Part shown: positions 1 to 11,900 of the stretch, one piece after another
Numbering within the stretch: the first letter of the stretch is position 1
How the letters are laid out: each line of letters opens with the position of its first letter
NCBI RefSeq assembly: GCF_017562075.2
Contig: NC_054084.1
Location: forward strand, 33,284,633 to 33,348,632
DNA from: Anopheles merus
Taxonomy: Eukaryota; Arthropoda; Insecta; Diptera; Culicidae
Reading direction: 5' to 3'
DNA length: 64,000 nucleotides
The notes under the pieces: model-generated
What the model saw: the letters and a program-made list of their open reading frames with translations, nothing else
What the model was told of the DNA's origin: nothing
Databases searched by the model: none
Made by a program: the position numbers and the translations under genes

Positions 1-217
1 GTGGGTGGGAAAAGTTAATCTTGCGACCTACTCAAGCCAGCAGCCAGAGGGTAGGGGATTTGCACACGTACCCCGCTTTTCTTACCACGAAAGAAATGCA
101 CCCGAGATTCCGGTGTGCGAAATGGCAGCTTAGCTGGACGCGCTTGGAATATTAAGCGACAGTGGAAAAGAAGGCATAAAAATCCACAATTAAACGGAGC
201 CACTTTTGCATACCGAT

Positions 218-271
218 AAGGCGAAGGCTTGTGCGAAGAGGAAGGCGAAGGCTTGTGCGAAGAGGAAGGCG
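218..271. repeat. 24-bp tandem repeat, 2.25 copies
   Basis: Two perfect 24-bp copies (218-241 and 242-265) are followed by a 6-bp partial copy (266-271). The unit begins AAGGCGAAGGCTTGTG. A frame across it would read a Lys/Ala-rich repeat, but there is no other sign of coding. It is best read as a minisatellite seed. Confidence 0.85.
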
Positions 272-1073
272 CTGACAGTCGGGGGTGCCATCCTCAAAAG
301 CATCCGGGATTCAATTACGCCAACAAGACATGATTTGCAGTCAAGAAATGGGGCCTTACATTCATTATGGTTCATTTTAGAAAGGGTTTAAAGTACTTCA
401 TGGAATGGTCCAATGCTTCACTTTCCTCACCACGTTATCGATCGGAACCTGGAATTACTTCGCGCATCGTTAGATCGATGGCCCGCCGTTCCGTTGACGG
501 ATCCCGGGGCTCGATAGAGATAAAATTTCCGTTTCCGGTTCTCGATGCGATTAGTCAAGGTACACACAGATACACACAATATCATACCGTATCGATGACA
601 GTGGATGAATTGGTGGTAGGTAGCCTACTGCGCTATCTAAGTGCGTGTGTGTTTACTTTGGCCGTGGAAATAAAACAACATTTCGGTCACGGTAGCAGGC
701 CCTTCTTGTGTTGCAACATGCAAGAAAAAAAGAGAGTGAGTGTGTGAGGGAGAGAGAGAGAGCGAGTCCCGGTCGGGATTGACAGATAATCAATATCACC
801 CGCTAATGAAGCGGTCGGAAATGCAGCAGCTTACCCTTATGCTTATTCCCCTCCCCCCCACGGTCGTCTTGCCTACTGGACGGTGGTCAGTATCTTATCA
901 GTTTGAAGGGGAGGAGGACGAATGTGATTTTCTGTTTCCTTTCGTTTTCTTCGTCCCCCCCCCTCCCTTGGCTGGAAGAAGATTATTCAAATTTCGCAAT
1001 CGCTCCGCGCGAAGTAAACAACATCACAGGCGGAGGAGGTGTGTGCCGAAACGGAAGAGGGCAGAGAGTGTGC

Positions 1074-1100
1074 GCGTGTGTGTGTGTGTGTGTTTGTGTG
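1074..1100. repeat. interrupted (GT)n microsatellite
   Basis: An alternating GT run with single-base interruptions. It explains the valine/cysteine-rich open frames that cross it. Confidence 0.8.
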
Positions 1101-1233
1101 ATTTGCAGCCTCAGCAGGGGGTTGGAATTGGGGATGGTTGGGTTTTTCCCAATGTTACCCCGCTTGCTGTCACAGTTACCGCCACCGCCTTCACCCTGTT
1201 TGTTTTCCTACACTAGGAAGGGGATGACGGGTT

Positions 1234-1234
<1 letters not shown>

Positions 1235-1264
<30 letters not shown>
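1235..1264. repeat. (GCT)10 microsatellite
   Basis: Ten perfect GCT units. They would read as a leucine run on the plus strand or an alanine run on the minus strand, but no gene frame supports either reading. Confidence 0.9.
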
Positions 1265-1849
1265 ACTTGCGGTACCATTTGATAAGTCGAAGCAAGGCAA
1301 CTTACCGGGTGTTTGCGGGCCGATCGATTTTGTGGAGCCACGGGGAAAAACCACTCACCCACACCCCCCCTACGCGCTGGGGACTGGGGAAGCGAGTAGG
1401 GAGCTTCTTGGAGCGGAGTGTCAACCACCGCAATGTCACCTTCCTTGCCAATGATGATGGGACGACCACGAAAGGTGTTCGCACTTTTCTTTTCACTCCA
1501 CTTTTGTGTTATTTTTCACAATCAAGAAATATATGCACACAGCCACACACTCACACAAACAGAGCGGCCGTGTCTTTCACTTCTGATGCGGTTGTGCCGC
1601 ACCACTCTCTGGCTGGCTGGCTGTTCCTGGCGACCAGCACACACGCTACACCAACAAACTCTGCTCTAAGGCTCGCACACAAAGGAAGCACCCCGTCCAG
1701 CCGGGAGAAGGAATGTGACCCTTTTCCGGTCCCGATTTGGTTGGCACCACAGCACCACACATACACAAAACATCAACGTTTTCAAAACGCACAGAAATTC
1801 CGAACGGCACAAGAAAATAATGACAGCGACACGGAGAGGCAGGCACGGG

Positions 1850-2112
1850 CAGAGTGACCAGAAATACCGATTTATCTGTATTCCTACCGATTTTTTATAT
1901 ATGCCTACCGATTCACAGATGACCGCCCCAAAACTACCGATTTTTCATTTACCTACCGAAAATCACAGATATTTGATTTTTCAGTCGTTTAAGCTTAATC
2001 TGTGGCGCTTGGGATGCTGTTTCAAGGATCGCTATCCTCATTTGTTACTCATTTGTTACGCGTTCTCAACATTACTCCTGCCGAAAACCGCCAAAATAAT
2101 CTGGCCACACTG
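1850..2112. promoter_or_regulatory. possible two-way promoter region
   Basis: Facing outward at the two ends are near-matches to the Drosophila core-promoter Motif 1 (YGGTCACACTR). On the minus strand TGGTCACTCTG is at 1860-1850, and on the plus strand TGGCCACACTG is at 2102-2112; each has one mismatch. Between them lies the TACCGA cluster at 1865-1959. Motif 1 marks TATA-less housekeeping promoters in flies. The leftward transcript would run into 1-1849. The rightward one has no obvious product before the Ig-domain gene, whose own initiator is at 2506. Confidence 0.3.
1865..1959. repeat. five TACCGA boxes at about 20-bp spacing
   Basis: TACCGA begins at 1865, 1885, 1906, 1935 and 1954. Most copies are preceded by CC or CCT and followed by TTT or TTC. 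A second motif, CACAGAT, occurs at 1914 and 1964, so part of the block looks like a diverged 48-50 bp duplication. The regular spacing suggests a cluster of factor-binding sites or a decayed short tandem repeat. Confidence 0.7.
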
Positions 2113-2505
2113 GGCACGGGCGAACCGTTTTTGACAGGCGGCGGCCGATTTTGACAGCGAAAGCGTTGGGCGAAATGTGATTTTTTTTATTCCGCTGCTG
2201 CTCGGTGGCGAAAATTTGAAAACAAGCAACAAAAATCCGTTGGCTTTTTATGGGATACGAGTAAAACCATTTTGATATTTAGACTCTATTATACCAATCA
2301 CTCGATGATTTGTTTGATACAGATATAACTTTCTTTCTACTCTAGATAGAACTTTCTACAGATAGAACACGTATTCTTTGTGGCACAGCATAACGAATAA
2401 ATGATTCATTCTATTCTGCTGTCCTGCATAGGGTAATGATTCATATAGACTTATTGATAAAACCCAATCATGACCATTTTCTATTTGCACTCCATTAGAA
2501 TGCGA

Positions 2506-2511
2506 TCAGTT
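2506..2511 (+). promoter_or_regulatory. initiator of the Ig-domain gene
   Basis: TCAGTT matches the arthropod initiator consensus (TCAKTY) exactly, with A+1 at 2508. It lies 45 bases upstream of the chosen ATG at 2553. No TATA box or correctly spaced DPE is seen. It supports the short first coding exon starting at 2553. Confidence 0.4.
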
Positions 2512-2552
2512 CAAGCTAGCGAGGTGAATGGAGAAAGTCGATTGGTTCTGCA

Positions 2553-4577
2553 ATGGATCAACGTGTTTTTCGGTGCTACTGTTACTTAACCCACGTGCTC
2601 GTTGTGTTACTGATAGTGATAAACTTCGTAGGTTCGTAGTCAAAAATGTTACTTTAAGGCAAACATTTACGGTGAATAGTTTGCATTTATTTTCAGTACC
2701 ACATAATATTGGTGAAATAATTAAAATTCAAGCTCCTCGCATTGTGCCAGAGCATGCTGATCTTACGCTGGAGTGTGAGCTTCAAGTGCACGACGATCAA
2801 GAATTATCGATTAATTGGTACTTTTCGGAAATAATGACCCCTGTTCAGGTAAATGAAAGTGACTGAACTCGAGAGAAGCAGTTATTAATTTAATTAAAAC
2901 CCACTTTTAGTCCATCTCAAACATGCAAGTAGCACAGGCCGGTGGGAAAAGCACTCTGTTCATCAAAAGCGTCCTTAAACAGCAAAGTAACTTGTACTAC
3001 TGTTGCTTGGAAAGTGCCACAACCATAGCAAATGGTTGCGTTTCACACAGCTTACTCGTGCTGTACACAACACTCGGACAGAAGATAATGGAAATAGATG
3101 AAAGTACGGCTGTGCTGGTCCTTACAAGATCTGCAGACGCTACACCACCTGTGGAGGACACCATTTTAAGCTTCGCCATTTGTTTGCGCTATCGTTGGAA
3201 GTTGGAGCAGGTGCAACTGTTCGCCTTTCCGGACACTTTAATCCAGGATAGCCATCCAAACGGCTCGCTGGATATGGAGAAGGGCATCGAAAAGCCACTC
3301 TGTAAATACATGAATTACAACGTGGAAGCTACATCACCTACCGACAATCGGTTGTTTTTGATTAAATCCTTCGACCTTCGACGGGTGTCTACAGTAACGT
3401 ACCACCTGCATGTCTTTTTAAATGGTAAAAATTTTGATTTGTAAAAGCTCAAATTGGAATATGTAGCTCAATTATTCGCTTTTATTGGGCAGGAAAACCA
3501 AAACCAAAAATGAATGAGATTGCAGTACTACCAGACGAGGGATCTTTTGAGATATTCTGCTGGGGTACAGCATTTCCTGCCCCGAGAGTAAAATTCTTCT
3601 TCACACCGTGCCCATCCCTTGAGTGGCATAATTGCAACAATCCGCCAGTACAATTGGATGAGGTATAGCCAAACGTATCCAGTAAACATCCTTTTCCCTT
3701 TCAATTGACTCATCTTAAGTTTTTTCAGGTAATCTCCACCAGCAGTACGATCACCTTCAACGAAAGTCTACCAGTGAGCTTCGCATCACACATCACAGCA
3801 GGAATAGTGCAGTGCCAGGCGTCCAATGCCGACGGTACCGCCATCGCTCACTCCAAGATATTCAAGCACCAACAGCGCAAGATGATGAGCCTGCAAATCC
3901 TACACCCGCCTGACACGATCTATCAGGGCGACTCCATCATCGTTCAATGTTCCGCCGATCGGCACATCTTCACCAACAGCTTCACTTTTCGCACGGAAGA
4001 CGAACAGCGCTCTATTGCCGTACATGACGTACCAGACGCAGAACATTCCTTCAATTGGGTTGCAAATTTTACGATAAGCAACGTCACGATAACCGGCGAC
4101 TATGGGGTAGAATGTGAAGCGATGCATCACAATGGAACGTTGTCGAGCCAGCGCTTATCGCTGAAGATCGTACGACCCTACCTTACCGTTCGGGAACGGT
4201 TGATACGCGTGGTTGCTAGACGTGATCCAGAGCCGTTGCTGCTGAGCTGCAATGCCGCAGGGCGTCCAATGCCACAGTACCGGTGGTACAGGAATGGGGA
4301 ACTGCTGCCCAACACAAACTTTATGCTGGTGGTAACCTCTTCAGTGCAGGATGAGTACGCTTGCTACACGTGGAACAGGGCGGGCGAGGAGTGGATTAGA
4401 TGGGATATCGTGCACCGGGAAGAAGCGGACGAACACGTGCTTTATCAAAGCATTGTAGCGGGTGTACTTTTTATCATAGCTGTTCTTGGATGCGTTATGT
4501 GTTATATAAAAATTAGACAGCTTTATATGCTTCTTCGTATTTACAGAGCTGCAAAAAATCGGCAATCCTCATTGTAA
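2553..4577 (+). CDS. Ig-domain single-pass membrane protein, no kinase
   Basis: I assemble five exons: 2553-2631, 2697-2848, 2911-3424, 3493-3662 and 3729-4577 (587 aa). All introns are GT-AG, 62-68 bp long, and the phases agree. The first exon gives a signal peptide with hydrophobic core LVVLLIVINFV. About four to five Ig-like domains follow. The clearest show paired cysteines and the D-x-[YG]-x-x-C turn: YYC in domain 1, VQCQASNADG mid-protein, GDYGVEC, then CNAAG...W...DEYAC nearest the membrane. The second domain is weak. Several N-x-S/T sites suggest a glycosylated ectodomain. One span (about 557-577, around YQSIVAGVLFIIAVLGCVMC) precedes a short basic tail ending KNRQSSL. The repeat style recalls VEGF/PDGF-receptor ectodomains, but no kinase follows. 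Function is unknown; adhesion or decoy-receptor roles are guesses. The start is less certain than the rest. Confidence 0.75.
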
Positions 4578-4611
4578 GCCAATAATTGATGTCAAGAGCT
4601 CCACACTCAAG

Positions 4612-4617
4612 AATAAA
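4612..4617 (+). terminator. polyadenylation signal of the Ig-domain gene
   Basis: AATAAA lies 35 bases after the stop codon, implying a very short 3' UTR. Confidence 0.65.
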
Positions 4618-5126
4618 GTATATAACATAAAGTGTCCACGTAAGAGGCAACAGGACTTTGAACCTTTACCAAGAAACCGCCGTGGAGGAGTTCCGATTAC
4701 ACCTTGTGATATTAGTCGAAGGCAGGAGTGGGAGGGAAGCAAAGTTCAACCTTTTAGATTTCGAGCCCCTGATTACAGGTCCAGGTGGTAAGCGAGATAG
4801 CATTCGACACAAACCTGCGGGAACTCACAACGCGTTGTGACAAAACGGCGCCGTATTTAACCACCAATTCCACCGAAATCAAATGGCCAAGTCAACGTTT
4901 GTAGTCAAAACATCGGACAAATCGGTAATATTTTTAATTACCGAATCGCAATATGCTAATGAACGTTAAACCTTGCCCCACGGACCGCATCCGAAGTTTG
5001 TGTCGATTGTTTTTTTGTAGGAACCTTTGTCGACACGTTTCCCACACATGCCACAAAACTGCCGAACTTCGGGACCACAACAAGACGGCAGAACTGATAA
5101 GCCATACTTCCACCCTTCCGGGGGAG

Positions 5127-5143
5127 GCTGCTGCTGCTGCTGC
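5127..5143. repeat. short (GCT)n repeat
   Basis: Five GCT units plus two bases. Confidence 0.8.
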
Positions 5144-6376
5144 GTTTACATTTCGACCATCGACCTCCATTCTGCTGCTTTGGAGAAGCTAACGTTAAGG
5201 CAATATTTACTAGGCCAATGAACAGAAGGCCATCGGTGGCTCCCCGGCAGGCCGTAGGGCCAGTGTCAGTTACTCGCTTGACGTCAGAGCCACTGGGTTG
5301 CACTTTGTCCCGGGCACGCTTGGCCTGCGCAGAAGACGGCGCGAAGATGTGCTGCCCTGGGCCTAGGGGACTAAGGTTGGTTGGTTCGAGTTCTTACTGA
5401 TGTGGTAATACAAGCACGTTGGGGGTGGTTGGGGAGGTTAAACTCTGTTTTGTTTTGTGCGAACGGATGCCTCTTGACGGGAGCGCTTTCTACGCCACTG
5501 GTGGCCGCTACGGTTTTGGGCCGCGCTTATCAATCGGTGGCCAGTGCCAGGGGATCCGAGAGTGTGATTGTTTTGCACTTGCTGGTTGATTGAATGGGCA
5601 CACGCAACGCGCATCGGCAACGCAACGCGGAAGGCGCGCATCAAACGCACATTGAAGATAGTGCGCTGCTGCGTGGGGCCCGCAAGGGGGAGAGGGCCGA
5701 GTGAGATTTTTGACATGTTTTGCACGCTGCACGCTTCATTACATCAGCCCTTTGTGGCCTTTGTGGTGCATTACGGGTGCGTCCCAGCTTTTCAGACCAG
5801 CCGGACAAACGGATGAGACTGCAAACAAAAATCGCTCTCTCATAGCACGGTTGTTGCAGTAAAACTTGTTTCATAATTTGTGTTTTTCTCGCCCCCCTCC
5901 CCCCGGGATGGGAACAGTACGCGGTCAATGTCAGGATGGAAGCGGCATGCGCATGTGCCGCATCTGTGTCCCATCTTCCAACATCACGTTGCCGCGTATT
6001 TAATGAGGGCAACCGGCTACCCGGTGCGATCAAGCGAGCGAAAGCGGAAGTGTCAACCGTCCGAAGGTTTGCCCGTTGTTAAAGCGGCAAAATTAATGGT
6101 TCTAGCTGTGAGTGTGTCTCCCGGGGGGTGGAGTATAGAAACAGGGGCGCCCAGTAGGTACCGTCACCGTGTCATTACCGTTCACTGAGCGCCGGGTTAA
6201 CAATTATTGCTTATTTGAGGGGGGAGAACGAAACCGTAGAAGCAGCGATCATTCGGATATACATCTCGGGACACGTTCAAGATCTCACACGATCTTGAAG
6301 GGTCACAATGTGATGCTTATTAGAGAGAAAATTGAATTTCTATATCACATTGGGGGGCAATGCCAAGAACATCCAC

Positions 6377-6433
6377 AAAAGATCAAAGATTACTTTCCTG
6401 ATTCAAGATCATGTCAAAAAGATCAAAGATTAC
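6377..6433. repeat. 17-bp direct repeat pair
   Basis: AAAAGATCAAAGATTAC occurs at 6377-6393 and again at 6417-6433, exactly 40 bp apart start to start. Related GATC-centred words (CAAGATCTC, CGATCTTG, CAAGATCA) lie within the preceding 150 bp. It may be a remnant of a short tandem or mobile repeat. Confidence 0.6.
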
Positions 6434-8334
6434 ACGCTTTCCAATAAAATGCCCGGGGATTTCCGATATACTAACAGCGCAAACTTGCCTTTCTTCCCGC
6501 AAACGCTATAATCGTGACCAATCCGGTCTGCAAAACGATTCCAGCGATCGCACATTACCTGACAGCAACTCTCTGTTCCACTGAAATATGATGGAATTTT
6601 TTTTGCATAATTATTACTGCATTTGACGTCAAGCCGGCCAGCATTTACTCTGGCTTTAGCTTCGCCAGATCTCGTGGGCCGACTGTGCTGGGAAACTGGT
6701 TCTCAGGTGTGCCTTTTCTAGCCATGTTGCCATTTAATTAGTGCTTTAAGCAGCTCTTCCAAGCTGTTGAGGTGACGGCAGTGGATTGAAATGGATTTTA
6801 AATGATTTAAACTCATCGATCACTCGCAATGGTGATACTCAATGTCTCTTGCGATGTTATTTTTATGTAAACGATGAGATGACAAAAAGAAAGACCGACA
6901 AAAGCGAACGCTTCAGTGGTTCAAGATCCGTTGAGGATCGTCCCCAGGCAAGGCGTGGCGCCAAATATGCCAAGTCATTCCACTCGCCGCGATGTTTACA
7001 AGCTCGAGAAGTACAAATAGTTACAAAACAGTTGAGAGACAGCAGTCGTTTTTTGCGACTCCAGCAAAATCAAGAAAGCGTTTTGTTCTGGGAGATCTTC
7101 AATGACGATCGGGAGTACATCATGTTAGGCACGTATTTCCCCAGTACCAGAGCGATTCAAAAACAAAAGCGCTAAGTGCAGTTTTTTTCGGACTTTCAAC
7201 CTCCCACCCACTGACTCATTTGAGTGAGTGGTGGAAAGAAGTCGATTGTTGGCGTGGCGTGGAGTAATGCATTTTCTCACGTTGCCGGGGTCAATCCGGC
7301 CGGTGCACACGGGGTCGGGGTCAGGGATGATGCAAAGCTACTCACCCTATCCCTATCCGGTTCTACAAAAAGCCCGGTCAGAAGTTCAGCTCATTAGCCG
7401 GCGCGTGTGGTCGCAGTTCCGGCATGGAATGACCTTTTCCCCCACTTATGAACATGATCGGGCGACTTTCGCCACCTGTTGCAAGCGATGCAGTAATAGT
7501 GCAACTGTGGGAGTTGCGTGATCGTTACAGTATGGCGCTAGAAATACGAAGGCAACAAAAAACGCATCCAAGAAAGAAGCTGGCGGCGGAGCTCGCGTTA
7601 TGAGTCAGCGAAGTTGGTACGAATTGGTAATCGTATTTATTGCCAATCGCGCCTTGCGTTAACAAAGCCTTTATTGGGCTTCCCCGGGTGTAGTGTTTGG
7701 CAAAGAAAATCAAAACGTCATTGCGTTTTGGTGAGGCGGAGGGGGAGAGAAATAATCGAACGGAATTCGTTTGGGCGGATTAACGCGATTCCGTCCAAGG
7801 TCTTGGTGAGGTACGTTTAATTCCGAATGCCTTCAAAACTGTTATCAGCACAAATCGAACTAGCAGTGATAAGAAGCGTTGAAGGTCCCTCCCCCCTAGT
7901 ACAAGAAATGCCCCAAAACGGATCCGGCAAGATAACCGCCAGTGCCGCCGTGTGGGTGCGTAATTCGCCTTCGCCGTAAGCTCCATCATCTCACAAGACA
8001 CAAGTTACGGATGGGAAAGGGGTAAAAGAAAGAAGAGCTCCCTACGTTGCAATACTCCCAAATCGAACCGTTATCAGCCCATCAGCTGGGGCCAGCCGAT
8101 GCGATTCAACGTTCCGTCTCGCTCGTCCATTCTATCGGTTTGCAGCCGCGGTTCCCACTGCCCCGCGCACTACACCCGCGAGGAGAGTACGCTAACGGAG
8201 AGCCAACTAACAAAGACATATGCGCACATGTGTGTGGCCGTCTCTGTCGCGGCGCGGATTTGTTCGCGATACTGCGCGATGACGATCGCGCAACGGGCTG
8301 TGCTGCTGACTTGCGATTGCGTTCGCTCAGCAGT

Positions 8335-8368
8335 TCAGTAGTACTTGGTCGCTGGATCGGGTTAGAAG
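8335..8368 (+). promoter_or_regulatory. candidate core promoter of ABCG gene A
   Basis: TTCAGTAG gives an initiator with A+1 at 8337. At +28 the bases AGAAG match four of five positions of the DPE consensus RGWYV. The 5' leader would be about 570 bases and includes a TC-rich run near 8511-8541. Other CAGT words occur nearby, so the exact start is uncertain. Confidence 0.25.
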
Positions 8369-8510
8369 CAGAAGTTCTCGGTGCGCACCCGTCCCATCCG
8401 TCCGTCCGAAAGACGCATCGTCGTTGGTGGGGTTCGTTGTCTGTGTCTCTACGGCAGTTTTGTGTGTGCGCGCGCACGAAGTGTTTGTGTGAGTGAGTGT
8501 TGCTGAAGTA

Positions 8511-8541
8511 CTCTCTACCTCTCTCTCTATCTCTCTCTCTT
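8511..8541. repeat. (TC)n run in the gene A leader
   Basis: An interrupted CT/TC repeat in the presumed 5' UTR. Such runs are common in insect leaders and may be GAGA-type sites on the other strand. Confidence 0.6.
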
Positions 8542-8908
8542 GCCTACCCTATCGGGTCCTGCGAAAGCTTAGTGTTGGTTCGATTTGTACGTTTCGTTTA
8601 TCGGGCAAGTTACTAAGGAGCGCGAAGGTAGAGTGCCAGTTAACGCCCAGTGTCAGAAGTTCACTGGACGTCGGTCAGAGTGAACGTGATCGCGGGTGGC
8701 GTTCGTCGCGGAGGATGCAACAGTGACTCAGAAAGCAGTTCGTTTGTACCGTTCAAGTGTTCCTAAAGCAAAATAAGTGAAGGTGACAGCAAGCGCCTTA
8801 GGCAACAAACCCCTCTTGCGTGTGGGTTTTGTGTGTGTTTGTGTGTTTCTTGGCGACTTTAAATCAAATTCCCGTGTAGTGTGTGAACCAACTAGCACCT
8901 CCAGCACC

Positions 8909-11900
8909 ATGGACATCCTGCAGCAGGAGGTGCGCGGTATCGCGCTGGCCAACCTGTCCGAGGTCCAGTCGGGCCCAGTGTACAACCAAACGACGGTGCC
9001 CCTGAATCGCAAGGACTCGCGCAACATGGACCAGGCAGTGATACGGAATAACACGGCCAACGCGGTGTCGAACCACGAGCTGCGGCCGTTCCAAAACTTG
9101 CCAGCCCGCGAACCCGTCGACATCCAGTTCAAAGACGTGTCGTACTGCGTCAGCCTCGGGTTTCGCAAAGGTAAGCACAATCCCGCAGGGCTCGCAATAT
9201 TCCAGTTCCAGCTGGGCTGAAAGCACACACACACACACACAAACGTGATCAATGGTTGTTTGAAGTGGTGCAAAAAAAACGATGATAAAAAAACCATGCT
9301 GGGTTGGCGTGAAGGGGGCCACCCTTTGTGCTGATGGGCGTAAAAAAAGGCGGAGGACGATCACCTTCGGTTCGCCGATGCATTCGCGCACGGGTTTGAG
9401 TGCAATTTTTATTGGTGTGTTTTAGTTTTTGTTTGTTTGTTTGCTGGTTGGTTACCGCTGGTGCTCTTGTTCTCCCTTTTCCCAGAGCACCTCGATCGTT
9501 GGGGTGATAATTTTCCTTTGTGCACGTGTCTGTGTGAGTGTAGCATTGCAACAAAGACCGCGGCCGGAAGATGCACTAGTCTGATAATTGGATTATTGTA
9601 TTCATTTCTTTTTTTTGTGCTGTGTGGGTTGGTTTTAAAATGGATCATCTTGAGCGAAGGCTAGCCTGAGGGTTAGGTTGAGATAGGTCAGGATGCATTG
9701 GATGGGGTGGATGTTTTTTTCTTCTTTCAGTTTGCGCATTTGCACCCCCAGCAACACAAAGTAAAGATGTCATTCGTTGCGGGGAAGAAACAGAAAAAAA
9801 CAGCGCTAAGCCAACGTGCAACCTATTTGCATTCATTAGCAACGCTGTCTCGTAAAGCGGGGATTGTAAAAATTAGAAGAAAAAGAGGGAACGACACCCC
9901 AACGATCGCATGATTAAAGATGCTTCTGAGAAGATGATGTGATCGATTTCGCTTTCAAGGTGTAATGTTTACAGCGCTTCAGGAAGGATAGAGCAGTAAA
10001 AATCCATTTTAATTTAAATCTAACAAAAGATCATCTTTTCAATGTCCTCGAGGACTTGAAAAAAAAAACCTTGAAGATAGATGACAAAAATATACAATCA
10101 GCATCCGTTGGCGCCACAACAACATCAACAACTCGCAAAGATGCAAAGCAAGTTTCCTCTGGTTGGGTTATTATTTCAAACTTCTAGCCCGTGTGCTTTG
10201 TAAACAGCTACTGTGAGCGTCGTTTAAAGCTCAGAGAAGACGAACCTTTCCAGATGATTCAGCGAAAATAGCTGAAAGTGTCCAAGTGATACAGACAAAT
10301 GAAGAAATCTTCAACAAAAAGTGCGTTCATTCTACGTCCTATCAATGTGTAGCACACGTTTCGATAGACAATTTGAACAGGTGTATAATTAAACCGCTTC
10401 TAGAAGCAACCTCCCCACCGCCACGATAATGTCACCTTCCAATCGCTGTTCCAAAGTTCATTTCCTGTCTCTCTGGTACAGCACGTTTCGATCTGGGCTC
10501 ACCGAACGTGATTCATTCACCACCGTGCCGCATCATCCTCCAAGCGGAGCTTCTTAATATTCAAATCACCCACCCGGCTAATCATGTTTGTCTAACGGCG
10601 TTTGTAGTTCACCTTTTGCAGAACAACAAACGGGCGGTGCGTGATCGGTGTGCGTCTTTCGGTGCTCTGTTCTGTTCACCTCAGCGCAGCTTGGAAGCGC
10701 CACAACGGCACTGCCCGATCGTGTCCTTGAGGTGTCAGGCGGAGCGCCTGTTGCATGATCGAAGAAAGACGAGACCGCGGACACCGATCGGTACACAAAG
10801 ACGCCCTGCTGCGAGAAGTGATGTACAGAAGAAAGAAAGAAAGTGTGATGATAAGGTCCGAGAGCGTGCGATGTCGTTAGCTGATTGTCGGGTGTCAAAT
10901 GATTGAAAAACGCGCTGTTGTCGATTTCACGATCGAATGATCGTGCGTTGGTCAACGGGCAGGGAGAAAAAAAAAATACATCAAAACACACGCTCGCGTC
11001 GTCTATCAGTAATGCAACAGCCTGGGACAGTGTACAGAGCTAACCGGCAAACTTGTACACCACGGTCAACTGGTTCGCTGATTTGACGTAGTGTGACGAT
11101 CGTCAAAGCCGCTAATTTCTCACCGCTCTGTTGCCAGTTGGAAGCAAACCCGGCCACTTCCTCGTCGTTTGAATGCGCCGTCTGTGTCTCTCTTTGCTCA
11201 GTGACTCACGTGTGCGTGTGCGGCGAGACCCTTCGCAGTACACGCGTCCATGAGCTGCAGCGAGAGGCTCGTTGTTTGTTAGCTTGACTGGGGGGAGCCG
11301 GTTTTTTTTGTTCCAGTCGCAGTCGTAGCTGCAACTGCGTTGTCCTTTAACATTTTGTCCTGTGCCAGAGCGAGCGTCGCACATGAACTTGAACTCGGCA
11401 GCGTTAGGAGTGGCGTTTGATGCACGACGAAGACAAATGATTGTTTCACGTGCGCGGCGTGCACTGCAATCGAGAGCGCCCGAGCTAATGATTGGGACCG
11501 GAGAGCAAGAGTTGGAGCAAGTTGAAAACAGGTATTTAGAGCCTCGGTGACTGAAACCTCACCTCGAGAATTTTAATAAGGCTGTGGAGCTTGGTGGTCT
11601 AGATTGTGCTCCAAGAGATTGTTTACCACCTGTAGCAGGGAGTAACAAATATCGTAAAGCGTATCATATTCTTTTGAAGTTGAAGCTTTTCCTATTGCCC
11701 TAGAAGCTCCACCAGGCACTCCAAACTCGCATAATCAACCTGTTAAAGCGGGCCGGCACTTGAGGATCGACCTTTGGCCAGCCAATTGTCGTCTCCAAGC
11801 GATTGGTCATTTTGTGCTCTCTTATCGTACACATCGGGCCGGATAAGAGAACGCCATTATTTTGCGACACCTGCTGATAACTGTGTTACATGACGACCGC

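Larger units (their letters stand above)
1..1849. other. non-coding left flank
   Basis: No convincing gene is seen here. The longer open frames lack credible ATG starts and run through GT, GA and GCT microsatellites. On the minus strand there are good splice-donor matches (GGTAAGTTGCC near 1308-1298 and GGTGAGTGG near 1366-1358). This stretch could therefore be a non-coding first exon and intron of a leftward gene lying beyond the window edge, transcribed from the promoter-like region around 1850-2112. That is inference only; no coding exon of such a gene is visible. Confidence 0.35.
4618..8330. other. intergenic region before the ABCG array
   Basis: No gene is recognised. The open frames either start at GTG/TTG or carry no domain. 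The stretch holds a GCT repeat at 5127-5143 and a pair of 17-bp direct repeats at 6377 and 6417. The right-hand end becomes the upstream region of ABCG gene A. Confidence 0.5.

Noticed and set aside
740..1454. Overlapping plus-strand open frames of 158 and 183 residues
   Set aside because: They run through GT and GCT microsatellites, show no domain and lack a credible start.
2528..2866. Unspliced first exon of the Ig-domain gene starting at ATG 2528
   Set aside because: It reads through a good 65-bp intron (2632-2696). The spliced frame from 2553 gives a clear signal peptide, and the read-through frame does not.
6786..7175. 129-residue plus-strand open frame
   Set aside because: It begins at TTG rather than ATG and has no recognisable domain or splice context.
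8106..8477. Minus-strand open frame opposite the gene A leader
   Set aside because: It is antisense to a presumed 5' UTR, with Ser/Arg-rich composition and no domain.
10508..10906. 132-residue frame in the first intron of gene A
   Set aside because: No domain, and no splice sites in phase with the flanking exons.
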